A stretch of 13,346 bases of DNA from JANSWP01 sp041941305 (lineage in GTDB: Bacteria > Bacteroidota > Bacteroidia > Chitinophagales > Saprospiraceae), in assembly GCA_041941305.1 (NCBI GenBank), contig JBGTQJ010000110.1:1-13346 (forward strand), in the 5' to 3' direction. Below, one piece after another: positions 1 to 6,859 of the stretch; the stretch's first letter is position 1, and every line of letters starts with the position of its first letter. The notes under the pieces are model-generated. The model saw nothing but the letters and a program-made list of their open reading frames with translations, did not search any database and was not told the origin of the DNA. The position numbers were made by a program, and so were the translations under genes.

Positions 1-1361
1 CTTCCATCCAAAGTTACCCAGAGGTATTCAAAATCTACGCCTGTGGAAGAGCCGCTTCCATCCAGCGTCACTGTGGTATTGTTGCAATCAATTTGCACAT
101 TGGCAGCAGCCTGAGCGGTTGGCAGGGTCAAATCTGCACTGACCACTACATCGTCCGTAGCGGTACAACCATTGGCACTATCGGTTACGGTTAAGGTATA
201 AGTACCTGGTTGGTCGCAAGTTGGCGTTAGTGTATTTGCACCAGCGGTGATGTTGCCATCAACAGTTGTCCAGTTGTAGGAGATAGTAGCTCCAACTGAT
301 GAACCAATCCCGTTGAGGATGACAGTTGGGTTGAGGCAGTCAATAGTTAAGCTCGCCCCAGCCTCGGCAGTAGGAGGAGCGAGATTGGCTGTTACTTGTA
401 CATCATCTGTTGCAGTACAACCATTATTATTATCTATGATTTCCAGAGAATAAGTACCAGCGGCATCAACTACACAGCTATTTAAAGTAGTTTCGCCAGA
501 TACGATGTTCCCATCATTTGTTGTCCATAAGTAATTATAATTTCCACCTTGAGAGGAGGCAGAACCATCCAGGGTAACGGTTGCATTATCACAATCAATT
601 TGCAGATTGGCACCTGCACTAACAATGGGCAGGGTTAAATCTTCTGTAATCAATACATCATCAATGGCAGTACAACCATTGCCTGTATCTGTTACAGTCA
701 GGGTATATGTTCCAGCAGCATCTACAACACAATTGTTTATAGTAGTGGCACCGGAAACAATATTTCCATCAATTGTTGTCCATAAATACAAAATACCAGC
801 ACCCTGAGAGGATAGCGATCCATCCAAAGCTACACTTGGAGTCAAACAATCAATGTGTAAGCTGGCGCCTGCATCTGCATTGGGTTGAGTAGTATTAACT
901 GTTACACTGACATCATCAGTAGCGGTACAACCATTCGCAATATTCAGGATTTCCAATGTATAAGTTCCGGCAGCATCTACAATACAATTATTTAAAGTAG
1001 CTTCTCCGGAAAGTATATTCCCATCGAGTGTAGTCCATAAATAAGAAAATCCCGCTCCCTGAGAGGATTGGGAACCGTCTAAAGTTACCAAAGGATTTAG
1101 ACAGTCAATTTGCAAATTGGCGCCGGCGTTTGCGGTAGGAAGGGTGACATTTTCGGTCACAGCACAATTGGATGTAGCCGTGCAACCATTTAATAAATCT
1201 GTAACTTTCAGTGTGTACGTCCCTCCAGCATCTACAACACAGTTATTTAATGTGGTTTCACCAGATAGGATATTTCCATCTGTTGTCGTCCAGAGGTAGG
1301 CTACATTTCCGACCGAAGACCCGCTTCCATTTAAAGTCACTGTTGGAGTTTGACAATTGAT
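1..1361 (-). repeat. Tandem ~255-bp coding repeats (84-85 residues each)
   Basis: Using the I-D/N-C motif as register, units read on the minus strand are 1361-1110 (252 bp), 1109-855 (255), 854-600 (255), 599-345 (255), 344-93 (252) and a partial 92-1. Protein similarity between units is high. DNA similarity is visibly lower, so these are old duplications rather than recent slippage. Most units hold three cysteines (IDC, NNC, NGC). The unit at 344-93 has TPTC in place of NNC, and the first unit reads INC. Confidence 0.85.
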
Positions 1362-1970
1362 TTCCAAAGTTGGAATTGTTATGGAAATTGGTGGTGTCAA
1401 ATTTTCGACGATGACAATGACCTCGATTGCCAGGCATCCGTTGTCATCTGTTACAGTTACCGTATAAGTTCCTGTTGTCAATCCAGTCTCTACACTTCCA
1501 GTAGCCCCTGTTGACCAGTTGTAAGAATAAGGTTGAGCGCCACCATTGGCCTGCACTTCTGCCGAACCAGTTGCATTGATACAATCAATATTCACCTGTG
1601 CTATTGTGGAAAGTGTCAGAGGTGGTGGGTCATTAATGGAAATAGATGCCTCGGCCGTAGCTCCAAGAAAATCAGTTACTGTACAAGTATAAAGACCTGC
1701 AACCAGCGGGGTATTCATTTGGAGATTAGAGCCATTGGACCATAAGTACACATATGGTTGGACTCCACCTGAAACATTTGCGAAAGCAAAACCATCTGAT
1801 CCTCCAGCGCAACTTACATGTTGAAAAGAGTCAATAGCTATACTTAGTGATGGATTTACTCCATAAGAAGTAGTAAAATTTGTTTCATTCATCAAGTTTT
1901 TGGAAAGTAATGTTGAATTAAAAACCAACATACTACCCACCAACAGCATTACGGGGGGTACGCGTTTCAT
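1..1970 (-). CDS. Large SprB-like/PKD-like repeat surface protein, N-terminal part (runs off left edge)
   Basis: The frame is open from an ATG at 1970 to the window edge, giving 656 codons with no stop, so the C-terminus lies outside. The first ~25 residues (MKRVPPVMLLVGSMLVF...) look like a signal peptide: two basic residues, then a hydrophobic core. Residues ~40-115 and ~125-200 resemble SprB repeats (GGVQPYVYLWSNG, GLTTGTYTVTVTD). From residue ~204 a second repeat type follows, 84-85 residues long, with the recurring elements IDC, TLDGS, YLWTT-DGNI-SG, TLNNC-VDA, GTYTL and NGCTATDD. This is a PKD/Ig-like beta-sandwich architecture typical of Bacteroidota cell-surface adhesins and gliding proteins. 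Such proteins usually end in a T9SS sorting domain, which cannot be seen here. The role as adhesin is inferred. No clear Shine-Dalgarno or TAnnTTTG promoter was found upstream. Confidence 0.88.
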   Translation of the reverse strand, partial: MKRVPPVMLLVGSMLVFNSTLLSKNLMNETNFTTSYGVNPSLSIAIDSFQHVSCAGGSDGFAFANVSGGVQPYVYLWSNGSNLQMNTPLVAGLYTCTVTDFLGATAEASISINDPPPLTLSTIAQVNIDCINATGSAEVQANGGAQPYSYNWSTGATGSVETGLTTGTYTVTVTDDNGCLAIEVIVIVENLTPPISITIPTLEINCQTPTVTLNGSGSSVGNVAYLWTTTDGNILSGETTLNNCVVDAGGTYTLKVTDLLNGCTATSNCAVTENVTLPTANAGANLQIDCLNPLVTLDGSQSSQGAGFSYLWTTLDGNILSGEATLNNCIVDAAGTYTLEILNIANGCTATDDVSVTVNTTQPNADAGASLHIDCLTPSVALDGSLSSQGAGILYLWTTIDGNIVSGATTINNCVVDAAGTYTLTVTDTGNGCTAIDDVLITEDLTLPIVSAGANLQIDCDNATVTLDGSASSQGGNYNYLWTTNDGNIVSGETTLNSCVVDAAGTYSLEIIDNNNGCTATDDVQVTANLAPPTAEAGASLTIDCLNPTVILNGIGSSVGATISYNWTTVDGNITAGANTLTPTCDQPGTYTLTVTDSANGCTATDDVVVSADLTLPTAQAAANVQIDCNNTTVTLDGSGSSTGVDFEYLWVTLDG

Positions 1971-2028
1971 GGCTGAAAAATTTTAAAGGTTAATAAAGCT
2001 TTAGTGCTTCAGGTGTTTATGTAGAGTC

Positions 2029-2088
2029 AGACCAAAACCAGCAAGCTTTTATGAGGCTCTATTGCTCATAAAAGGTACCTTTTGGTCT
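2029..2088. repeat. Nested inverted repeat upstream of the repeat-protein gene
   Basis: The outer arms AGACCAAAA (2029-2037) and TTTTGGTCT (2080-2088) are perfect 9-bp complements. The inner arms TTTTATGAG (2047-2055) and CTCATAAAA (2065-2073) are also perfect 9-bp complements, with a 9-nt loop. The structure starts 59 bp upstream of the minus-strand ATG at 1970, so it would probably lie in the leader RNA or promoter of that gene. No T-run flanks it, so a simple terminator is unlikely. Confidence 0.7.
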
Positions 2089-2617
2089 TAGATGTATTAA
2101 TGTAGAGGAGAATCAGTTCGGCTATGGCAAATCCATAGTGACCATGTATTGTTTAAAATTGCTCTTGTTTGATTCGCTTGTTGAAGATGGAATGCGTAAG
2201 AATTTGGTTTTCCAAGTTTTAAACCTATCAAAATAGCAGGTCATCTGTAAAACTCTTTTTGTTTTTGTGATGAGCAACTTTTATCATCTTATTTTTCTGG
2301 TATGCCTTTCGGACTTTTATCTAGTTGGAATACATAATCAAAAAGCAATCGATATATTACTACATGTGGTGAGACTATAGTTTAGTATTGCGGTGGATTT
2401 CAAAAAGCTTTCTTATATAACCCAGACATATCCGCCGTCATTTGAACCTGTTTGCCAAAGAATTACAGGCTTGAGCCAAAACTTTTTTGGCATTTTCTTT
2501 TCATTGTGGGATTTGGGAGGATTTTTCATAAAACTGTTTGTTTTTATTGTTGTGTGCTCAGGTGTTTATGTCAAAAATTAACTTGAACACTTAAACACGA
2601 TTCGTTTTCAAAAGAAC

Positions 2618-2663
2618 CGTGGCGGGAGGTTTTTGGAAACACGTTAGAGAATATTCCGCCACG
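2618..2663. repeat. Inverted repeat, 8-bp arms
   Basis: CGTGGCGG at 2618-2625 is the exact reverse complement of CCGCCACG at 2656-2663, with 30 nt between. It is GC-rich in an otherwise AT-rich spacer. No gene or T-run is attached and the function is unknown. Confidence 0.45.
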
Positions 2664-2715
2664 AGTCGAAAATTATTTGTTCACCAAATTTTCTATTTCC
2701 TGGAAGTAAGTCTTG

Positions 2716-2743
2716 AAAAAAAGAGCAGAGCTTTCCTCTGCTC
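2716..2743 (-). terminator. Rho-independent terminator, minus strand
   Basis: GAGCAGAG (2723-2730) and CTCTGCTC (2736-2743) form a perfect 8-bp stem with a 5-nt loop. Seven A residues at 2716-2722 on the plus strand become a U-run directly after the stem on the minus strand. It lies 217 bp beyond the stop of the thrombospondin-repeat reading frame (stop at 2960-2962), so it probably ends that transcript. Confidence 0.72.
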
Positions 2744-2959
2744 CTATCGAATTTGTCCGTCTCTCAAATAGTTTTGCTCTTACCCTTCGCTAAATAACAA
2801 ATCGCGAATATTGGTTTCTTTTTTTCTTTTGATACCACAAATATCAGGGCATTTATATTCAGATTTTGTGTCATCTGATAAAGGAAAAATTATGAGGAAA
2901 AAAATAACAAAAGAAGGTTTGCTTATTCGAAGCACTTCGAATGAAGGAAGGAAAAATGA

Positions 2960-3742
2960 CTATGAGTGGGGGAAGGAATAGAATGATACGTTAATATTTA
3001 GAGGCTGACCTATTAAATAATGGTTTTTAATGCTATCTGCTTCATCAATGATACCATCGCGGTCGCTATCTTCTCCAGGGCAACCTTCTGTACTCAAAGA
3101 TCCCGGCAAATCAGGGCATCTATCCTTTTCATCTGTAATACCGTCTAGGTCAGAATCATGGATAGGACAGCCGATGTTATCCGCCACACCAGGTATATCG
3201 GGGCACTTATCAATATCGTCCCGAATACCATCTTTATCCCGGTCGCCAAATGGGCAACCATTATTTGCCCTGTTGCCGGGTATGTTTGTACAGTCGTCTT
3301 TAGTATCTACGATGCCATCGCCGTCGCTATCTAGCACTTCCTCTGAATCGCCTTTGTGTTTATCTGGACATCCTTTATTTGATTTAGTGCCTGGTTCATT
3401 GGGACAATCATCTTCTTTATCTGGAATGCCGTCGTCATCATTGTCGCGGCGTTTATCTATGGTTAAGCCAAGCGTGATTTCAAGGCTTCCAGAACTATAA
3501 TTTGATAGATCTGTCAAAGTCATATCATAAGCATAAGCTAAGGATAGATTTTGATTTAGCTGAAAACCAGCCATAGCGACTACTGCATCTGAAAGCCGGT
3601 AGCTACCTGCGATCCAAAAGGAATTTTGGAAAATCATTTTTAAGGAAAAATCCAATTGCATGGGTGCAGCTCTTACAAACTTGATCAAAGCGGCTGGTTC
3701 TATCTGGAATTTATCATTCACTTCATATTTATAACCTGCCAT
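2960..3742 (-). pseudogene. 5'-truncated PorP/SprF-type outer-membrane protein with C-terminal thrombospondin type 3 repeats
   Basis: The ORF encodes 260 residues from the first ATG. Residues 1-95 match my knowledge of the C-terminal part of PorP/SprF proteins: GYKYEVNDKF, the 'KFVRAAPMQLD' element, SFWIAGSYR, LSLAYAYDMTLTDL and the closing SGSLEITLGL. The homology continues upstream of this ATG (KRHYYG before MAGYKY), and the frame stays open to a TGA at 3812-3814, so the ATG is internal to the old coding sequence. Residues ~100-235 hold five Asp-rich calcium-binding TSP3 repeats (DSDGDGIVDTKDDC, DRDKDGIRDDIDKCP). The fifth lacks its usual CP ending, and the tail (INVSFYSFPHS) is unlike a normal domain end. 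There is no signal peptide and over half the barrel is missing, so export is unlikely unless reached by frameshift from the overlapping upstream ORF. Intact PorP/SprF proteins are around 300 residues and associate with T9SS and gliding. Confidence 0.75.
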
Positions 3743-4002
3743 TCCGTAATAATGCCTTTTCCTATGGTTAGGGTAAACAATCCAAAAGGGTCGGTTTGAA
3801 GCTGATGCGTTTCAATCCACTCTGGAATATCATCGCCAATAAAATCACGCAAAATGGTAGCACGAACCTGCAAATACTGATTTCTTAATTCAATTCCATC
3901 CATGTTGCATGCAACTCCCTGATATGAAAATCCTTGCGGTATTTGGGCTAAAGCGAAAAGGCTAAGAATAGCCATGCCGATTGTTGTAAATATCTTTTTC
4001 AT
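3718..4002 (-). CDS. Secreted 'SYQGVA' family N-terminal fragment (truncated by a gene junction)
   Basis: The ORF encodes 94 residues. It starts with a clear signal peptide (MKKIFTTIGMAILSLFALAQ), followed directly by IPQGFSYQGVA, the conserved opening of a common Bacteroidota secreted family. ETHQLQTDPFGLFTLTIGKG then matches the end of that family's first beta-domain. In the family this is normally followed by several hundred residues of further domain and tail-fibre-like or coiled-coil sequence. Here the frame stops after GIITEWQVINMK. The stop overlaps by 25 bp the ATG of the PorP/SprF fragment, which is in the -1 frame. The junction lies at about 3750-3775, at an AAAA run. It is best read as the surviving start of a gene broken by deletion or recombination. 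Expression from its own signals is possible, but function is doubtful. Confidence 0.7.
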   Translation of the reverse strand: MKKIFTTIGMAILSLFALAQIPQGFSYQGVACNMDGIELRNQYLQVRATILRDFIGDDIPEWIETHQLQTDPFGLFTLTIGKGIITEWQVINMK

Positions 4003-4227
4003 TTCGTTATGTTTGAGGATTACACATTGAATAATTCGAAGGAGAACATGGCTGCTTGTTTACAGGTCATTGGTTAACCTTCGACATGCTCTGTTTTTTC
4101 AATCAGGTAGCTTGATAATGCCGGCCTAATTGGGGAGCAAGTCAAATTTTTTCAGTGTTTGTTTGTGATTGTTTTGAAAGGAAGAAGGTATTGCAAATTG
4201 GAACCTGCCATACCTGAAGGAGCATAC

Positions 4228-4470
4228 CTACTGTAAAATCTCTTTCATTTTTTTTCGGAAACCTGGGGATGGTTTTCCATTATCTTTTTCGAGAGCCTGC
4301 AATTCCTGAAGCGTGATGTTTAAGGATTGTGCAAAAGTATTTTCATCCAATCCTTTTTTTTGGCGTACATATTTTGTCATAATTCCTTTTGAAGTATTCA
4401 CATGTGTCAGAAAATCAATTTCATTTTTTAGAATATTTGGATCTTGTTTTTGAGTGAGAAAGCTAGCCAT
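4228..4470 (-). CDS. Small HTH (XRE/Cro-CI-like) protein, copy 2 of a tandem pair
   Basis: I chose the ATG at 4470 (MASFLTQ), giving 80 residues. An upstream in-frame ATG at 4536 would add 22 hydrophobic residues. The shorter form aligns end to end without gaps with the 80-residue neighbour at 4607-4849, which supports it. Residues ~28-80 look like a Cro/CI-type helix-turn-helix: a helix GIMTKYVRQKKG, then FAQSLNITLQEL as HTH helices, then EKDNGKPSPGFRKKMKEIL matching the 'E.G...PS...L..I' ending of XRE domains. The N-terminal ~25 residues are unassigned. There is no signal peptide in this form. It is a likely cytoplasmic DNA-binding or protein-binding regulator. The gap to the other copy is 136 bp and both point the same way, so they may be co-transcribed. 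Confidence 0.62.
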   Translation of the reverse strand: MASFLTQKQDPNILKNEIDFLTHVNTSKGIMTKYVRQKKGLDENTFAQSLNITLQELQALEKDNGKPSPGFRKKMKEILQ

Positions 4471-4606
4471 TGTGCATGTAGGTTTTAATGATAAAAGAAC
4501 AACATTTTGTATAATGCAAATTGCAGCAATTTTCATCTTAACCCCTACATATCTGATATTTAAATCAGCATGGGAAAAAAAGTAATCTAAGCAGGAAATT
4601 GTTCTT

Positions 4607-4849
4607 TTATTCCAAAAGCCCCAGAAGCCTAAGCAGTAGATTGGAAGAAGGTAATTCGGTATTGGTTTTCATTTCCTCCAACTCTTCAGTAGATACTTTT
4701 AGTCTTTCAGATAAGGCTTTCGAATTTAAATTCCTGGTTGCCTGAATTAAATGGATCCACTTGCTAATTGGCATATTCTTTTGAACCTTGGGTTCCTCTT
4801 GTTGAACCAGTTCTTCAAGGTTATGAGGAAAATTAAGTAAATTAAACAT
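4607..4849 (-). CDS. Small HTH (XRE/Cro-CI-like) protein, copy 1 of a tandem pair
   Basis: This 80-residue protein (MFNLLNFPHNLEEL...) has a Glu/Gln-rich N-terminal stretch. Residues ~29-80 are HTH-like: SKWIHLIQATRNLNSKALSE, then RLKVSTEELEEMKTNTELPS and a leucine-rich final helix. It aligns gaplessly over all 80 positions with the protein at 4228-4470. Shared positions include L5, L41, L50, E56-L57, P67-S68 and L79. Identity is low, so the duplication is old. Conserved XRE features are present but weak, for example no Gly at the usual E-x-G position. It is therefore a divergent member and could bind protein rather than DNA. It is the first gene of the minus-strand pair and diverges from the 506-residue helical protein across a 353-bp spacer. 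Confidence 0.62.
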   Translation of the reverse strand: MFNLLNFPHNLEELVQQEEPKVQKNMPISKWIHLIQATRNLNSKALSERLKVSTEELEEMKTNTELPSSNLLLRLLGLLE

Positions 4850-5202
4850 CTCGGTGCGTTTTTAAAATTTTTAAAAATCTAACTCATGGCGGCAATGCTT
4901 TGGGTATTATCCGTGTGTTCAAAAATGTTTTCATCGTTAAGCAATTGGGTTTTTTCAAAAAAATGATATGGCGATGTTGTCTCATTATGGGTATTATTTG
5001 GTTTTAAAATCTGAGACAAATATAGACCCGAGTTAACGGGGAAATGATCTGATCTGATATATGGTCAGTAATGGAGAAAAATTCAAAACTGTAAAAATCT
5101 TTTCCATTTTTCTACATAAATCCTATATTGCGAAAAATTGAATAAGAGCCTTTCTTTTGTGCCCAACCCAAACGGACAAGTGAATTTATTATAAAAATTG
5201 CC
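4850..5202. other. Divergent intergenic region between HTH pair and helical protein
   Basis: The 353 bp hold no gene. It should carry promoters for both directions. For the minus strand a perfect TAnnTTTG (TATATTTG, 5017-5024) is present without a good TTG partner. Next to it is an imperfect dyad around GTTAAC (CCCGAGTTAACGGG, 5027-5040) and a short tandem repeat TGATC-TGATC-TGAT (5045-5058). An AT-rich palindrome-like stretch (TTTTTAAAATTTTTAAAAA, 4859-4877) lies just upstream of the copy-1 start. No plus-strand promoter matching the consensus was found. Confidence 0.5.
5017..5024 (-). promoter_or_regulatory. Candidate -7 box (TAnnTTTG) for the HTH pair
   Basis: Read on the minus strand the sequence is TATATTTG, an exact match to the Bacteroidota -7 element. 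It lies 168 bp upstream of the copy-1 ATG. No TTG is found at the expected 17-23 nt spacing, so this is a weak call. The adjacent dyad CCCGAGTTAACGGG would sit between the -33 and -7 positions, where a repressor could act. Confidence 0.3.
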
Positions 5203-6723
5203 ATGTTATTAATAGAAAAAGTAGTCAAACTGCTGGATGACTTCCACTTTGATATTTATCATGAGTACGTCAAGAATATCAGTATTCGGTCCTATTACCC
5301 ACTAGCACTAATAGATGTGATTGATAGAGGTTTCTTAGTGGAGCAGGATTCTGAAAAGCTATTTAAAGATGTGTATGGTGAGGCTCCTGAAGGAGAAAAG
5401 GATATGAAAAAGTTTTTCCAATTGGGGCATTATACATTTAAATTGACGAGCTACCTTGCCAGAAATTACCCTAATTATCTCCAGCACAATATCACCAGGA
5501 TTCAGTATTTGATTAATTCCGGGGAATTGGAAAAAGCATCCACTTTAGCTGAAATTTTAGTCGATGTAGCAGAAAAAATTCAGGATTACGAAACAGAAAT
5601 AAAGGCTTTGAGTTTTTTAGCTCAAAAAGACAATCAGCTGGAATCCTTTAAATCTGCTCTTAAATACTATAAAAGGATTGAGACATTGCTTGCTCATAAA
5701 AAAGCAATTAATGATCTGAATTATTTTATTAGCCAGCACTTAAAGGTTAGAGGAAAAGAAGCAGAAAGTAACCTTGAAGAAGATTTAAGGTTTTTAGTTC
5801 CTTTTCATAATAATGATAGTTTTATCGTTCGCATGATGAGTCGACTTCAAACTTGTTATCTTTACTATAATTGCAGACATGAAAAATTCTATTCCGATGA
5901 AATATTTGAAGAATTGAACACAATAGAAGAAGAGCTTCAAAAAAACGATTATGTCGTTTTTCCTTTTCTGCACAACATACGTCCTAAACTTTCTTTTCTG
6001 AAACTCAACTATTCCACCAGGCAACTAGACTTTAAAAAAGTACTGGATGAGAGTTCAAAGATTATTGAGGAAAGTGAAGATGATTTATTCTGGAATAGCC
6101 TCATCAATTTACCCGAAATCAACTCAATTGCCATTCAAACCAGTTATTATGTAAGCAATTTTTTCCATAGCTATAAAGAAAACCATTTGGAATTATTGGA
6201 TGATGAGATAAAATCGCGAATCCAGTTCTTGAAAAAAAGATGTAAAATCTTGTTGTCCAACAAACTACTGGAAGAAAAATTTGTGGTTCGTTATGTCAAT
6301 CTTTCTACGATTTATGCAGGACTATTGCTTTTGGGTGACAAAGAAGACATAAAAGAATGCATCAATACCCTCGAGAATTTATTATTATTTTTTCAACAAG
6401 TCCCATTTCATACTTCAATAGATTCTATTTACATCACCTTAATCATGGGCAATTTTTGCTTAAAAGACTTCGAAGAAGTTGAAAAAAACTATAGGCGATA
6501 TAAAAAATCTACAAAAGGAAAAGTGGTTAACCCTGAAAATGATTTGCCTTTGCATGGCTTTTATTTTGCCTCAAAATGGCTGGAAACTTCACGCAATCAA
6601 TATTTGAAAAAGTTAAATGGAATTATTGAAGATACTGATAATAAACCTAGTTTGGGTTCAACCAGGAAACTACTATTGGAAATGGCAAAATATTTTAAAA
6701 TGGAATTACCTCTTGCATCTTAA
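5203..6723 (+). CDS. Uncharacterised 506-residue all-helical (TPR-like?) cytoplasmic protein
   Basis: I do not recognise this family. The protein starts MLLIEKVVKLLDDFHFDIYH. It has no signal peptide, no membrane segment and no lipobox, so it is probably cytoplasmic. It is rich in Leu, Lys, Glu, Tyr and Phe in amphipathic patterns throughout. Residues ~107-182 (ELEKASTLAEILVDVAEKI, YETEIKALSFLAQ, ESFKSALKYYKRIETLLAH) look like two or three TPR-type helical hairpins. Further hairpin-like segments occur at ~255-310 and ~375-440. No catalytic motif is evident. A helical-repeat scaffold or sensor is a reasonable inference. It is divergent from two small HTH proteins, which recalls regulators that combine an XRE domain with TPRs in one chain, here possibly on separate chains. 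No terminator follows. The promoter of the next gene appears to overlap its last codons. The gene is noticeably AT-rich compared with the repeat protein and the protease. Confidence 0.8.
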   Translation: MLLIEKVVKLLDDFHFDIYHEYVKNISIRSYYPLALIDVIDRGFLVEQDSEKLFKDVYGEAPEGEKDMKKFFQLGHYTFKLTSYLARNYPNYLQHNITRIQYLINSGELEKASTLAEILVDVAEKIQDYETEIKALSFLAQKDNQLESFKSALKYYKRIETLLAHKKAINDLNYFISQHLKVRGKEAESNLEEDLRFLVPFHNNDSFIVRMMSRLQTCYLYYNCRHEKFYSDEIFEELNTIEEELQKNDYVVFPFLHNIRPKLSFLKLNYSTRQLDFKKVLDESSKIIEESEDDLFWNSLINLPEINSIAIQTSYYVSNFFHSYKENHLELLDDEIKSRIQFLKKRCKILLSNKLLEEKFVVRYVNLSTIYAGLLLLGDKEDIKECINTLENLLLFFQQVPFHTSIDSIYITLIMGNFCLKDFEEVEKNYRRYKKSTKGKVVNPENDLPLHGFYFASKWLETSRNQYLKKLNGIIEDTDNKPSLGSTRKLLLEMAKYFKMELPLAS

Positions 6724-6743
6724 AAAAAAAGTACATAGTTTTG
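6713..6743 (+). promoter_or_regulatory. Candidate Bacteroidota promoter (TTG-N20-TAGTTTTG)
   Basis: TTG at 6713-6715 and TAGTTTTG at 6736-6743 are separated by 20 nt, fitting the TTG-N(17-23)-TAnnTTTG consensus exactly. It overlaps the stop of the helical-protein gene and lies 116 bp upstream of the secreted lamin-tail-like gene, so it likely drives that gene with a ~110-nt leader. Confidence 0.45.
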
Positions 6744-6859
6744 CATCGACTTCTTTCCAAAATAAACATTTTCTAAATTTCTTACCTATTTTTATTAGTG
6801 CCCCTTTTTAAGGTTAGTATTTACATCGCTATTATTTAACTTTTAAACTTGTATTCGCC

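Larger units (their letters stand above)
1971..2959. other. Gene-poor intergenic stretch (989 bp)
   Basis: No convincing gene was found. It separates the starts and ends of two minus-strand units: the 5' region of the repeat protein lies at the left and the 3' end of the TSP3 gene at the right. It contains a nested palindrome (2029-2088), an inverted repeat CGTGGCGG/CCGCCACG (2618-2625 and 2656-2663), a minus-strand terminator (2716-2743) and a near-palindrome ATTCGAAG-CA-CTTCGAAT (2925-2942). A 14-bp direct repeat TCAGGTGTTTATGT occurs at 2009-2022 and 2558-2571. A 62-codon GTG-start frame at 2393-2581 was judged to be chance. Confidence 0.6.

Noticed and set aside
607..1299. Plus-strand ORFs within the repeat-protein region
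   Set aside because: They recur once per ~255-bp coding repeat and are antisense shadows of the minus-strand repeat protein, with no sensible start or domain.
1..1361. Regular spacing suggestive of a CRISPR array
   Set aside because: The period is ~255 bp, the units are coding and divergent, and there are no short identical repeats with unique spacers.
2393..2581. 62-codon plus-strand ORF with a GTG start and a hydrophobic C-terminal half
   Set aside because: There is no ribosome-binding site, the sequence is low-complexity Phe/Val-rich as expected from AT-rich DNA, and no neighbour or family supports it.
3030..3500. 156-codon plus-strand ORF, Ser/Pro-rich
   Set aside because: It is antisense to the TSP3 repeats. 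Its periodic SxSxS composition is the mirror of the Asp-rich codons on the other strand.
4201..4212. 10-bp match AACCTGCCAT shared with the junction region (3733-3742)
   Set aside because: It was considered as a recombination scar, but it is too short and its position does not coincide with the family breakpoint.
5794..6024. Minus-strand ORF inside the helical-protein gene
   Set aside because: It is a shadow of an AT-rich coding frame that is open and continuous on the plus strand.
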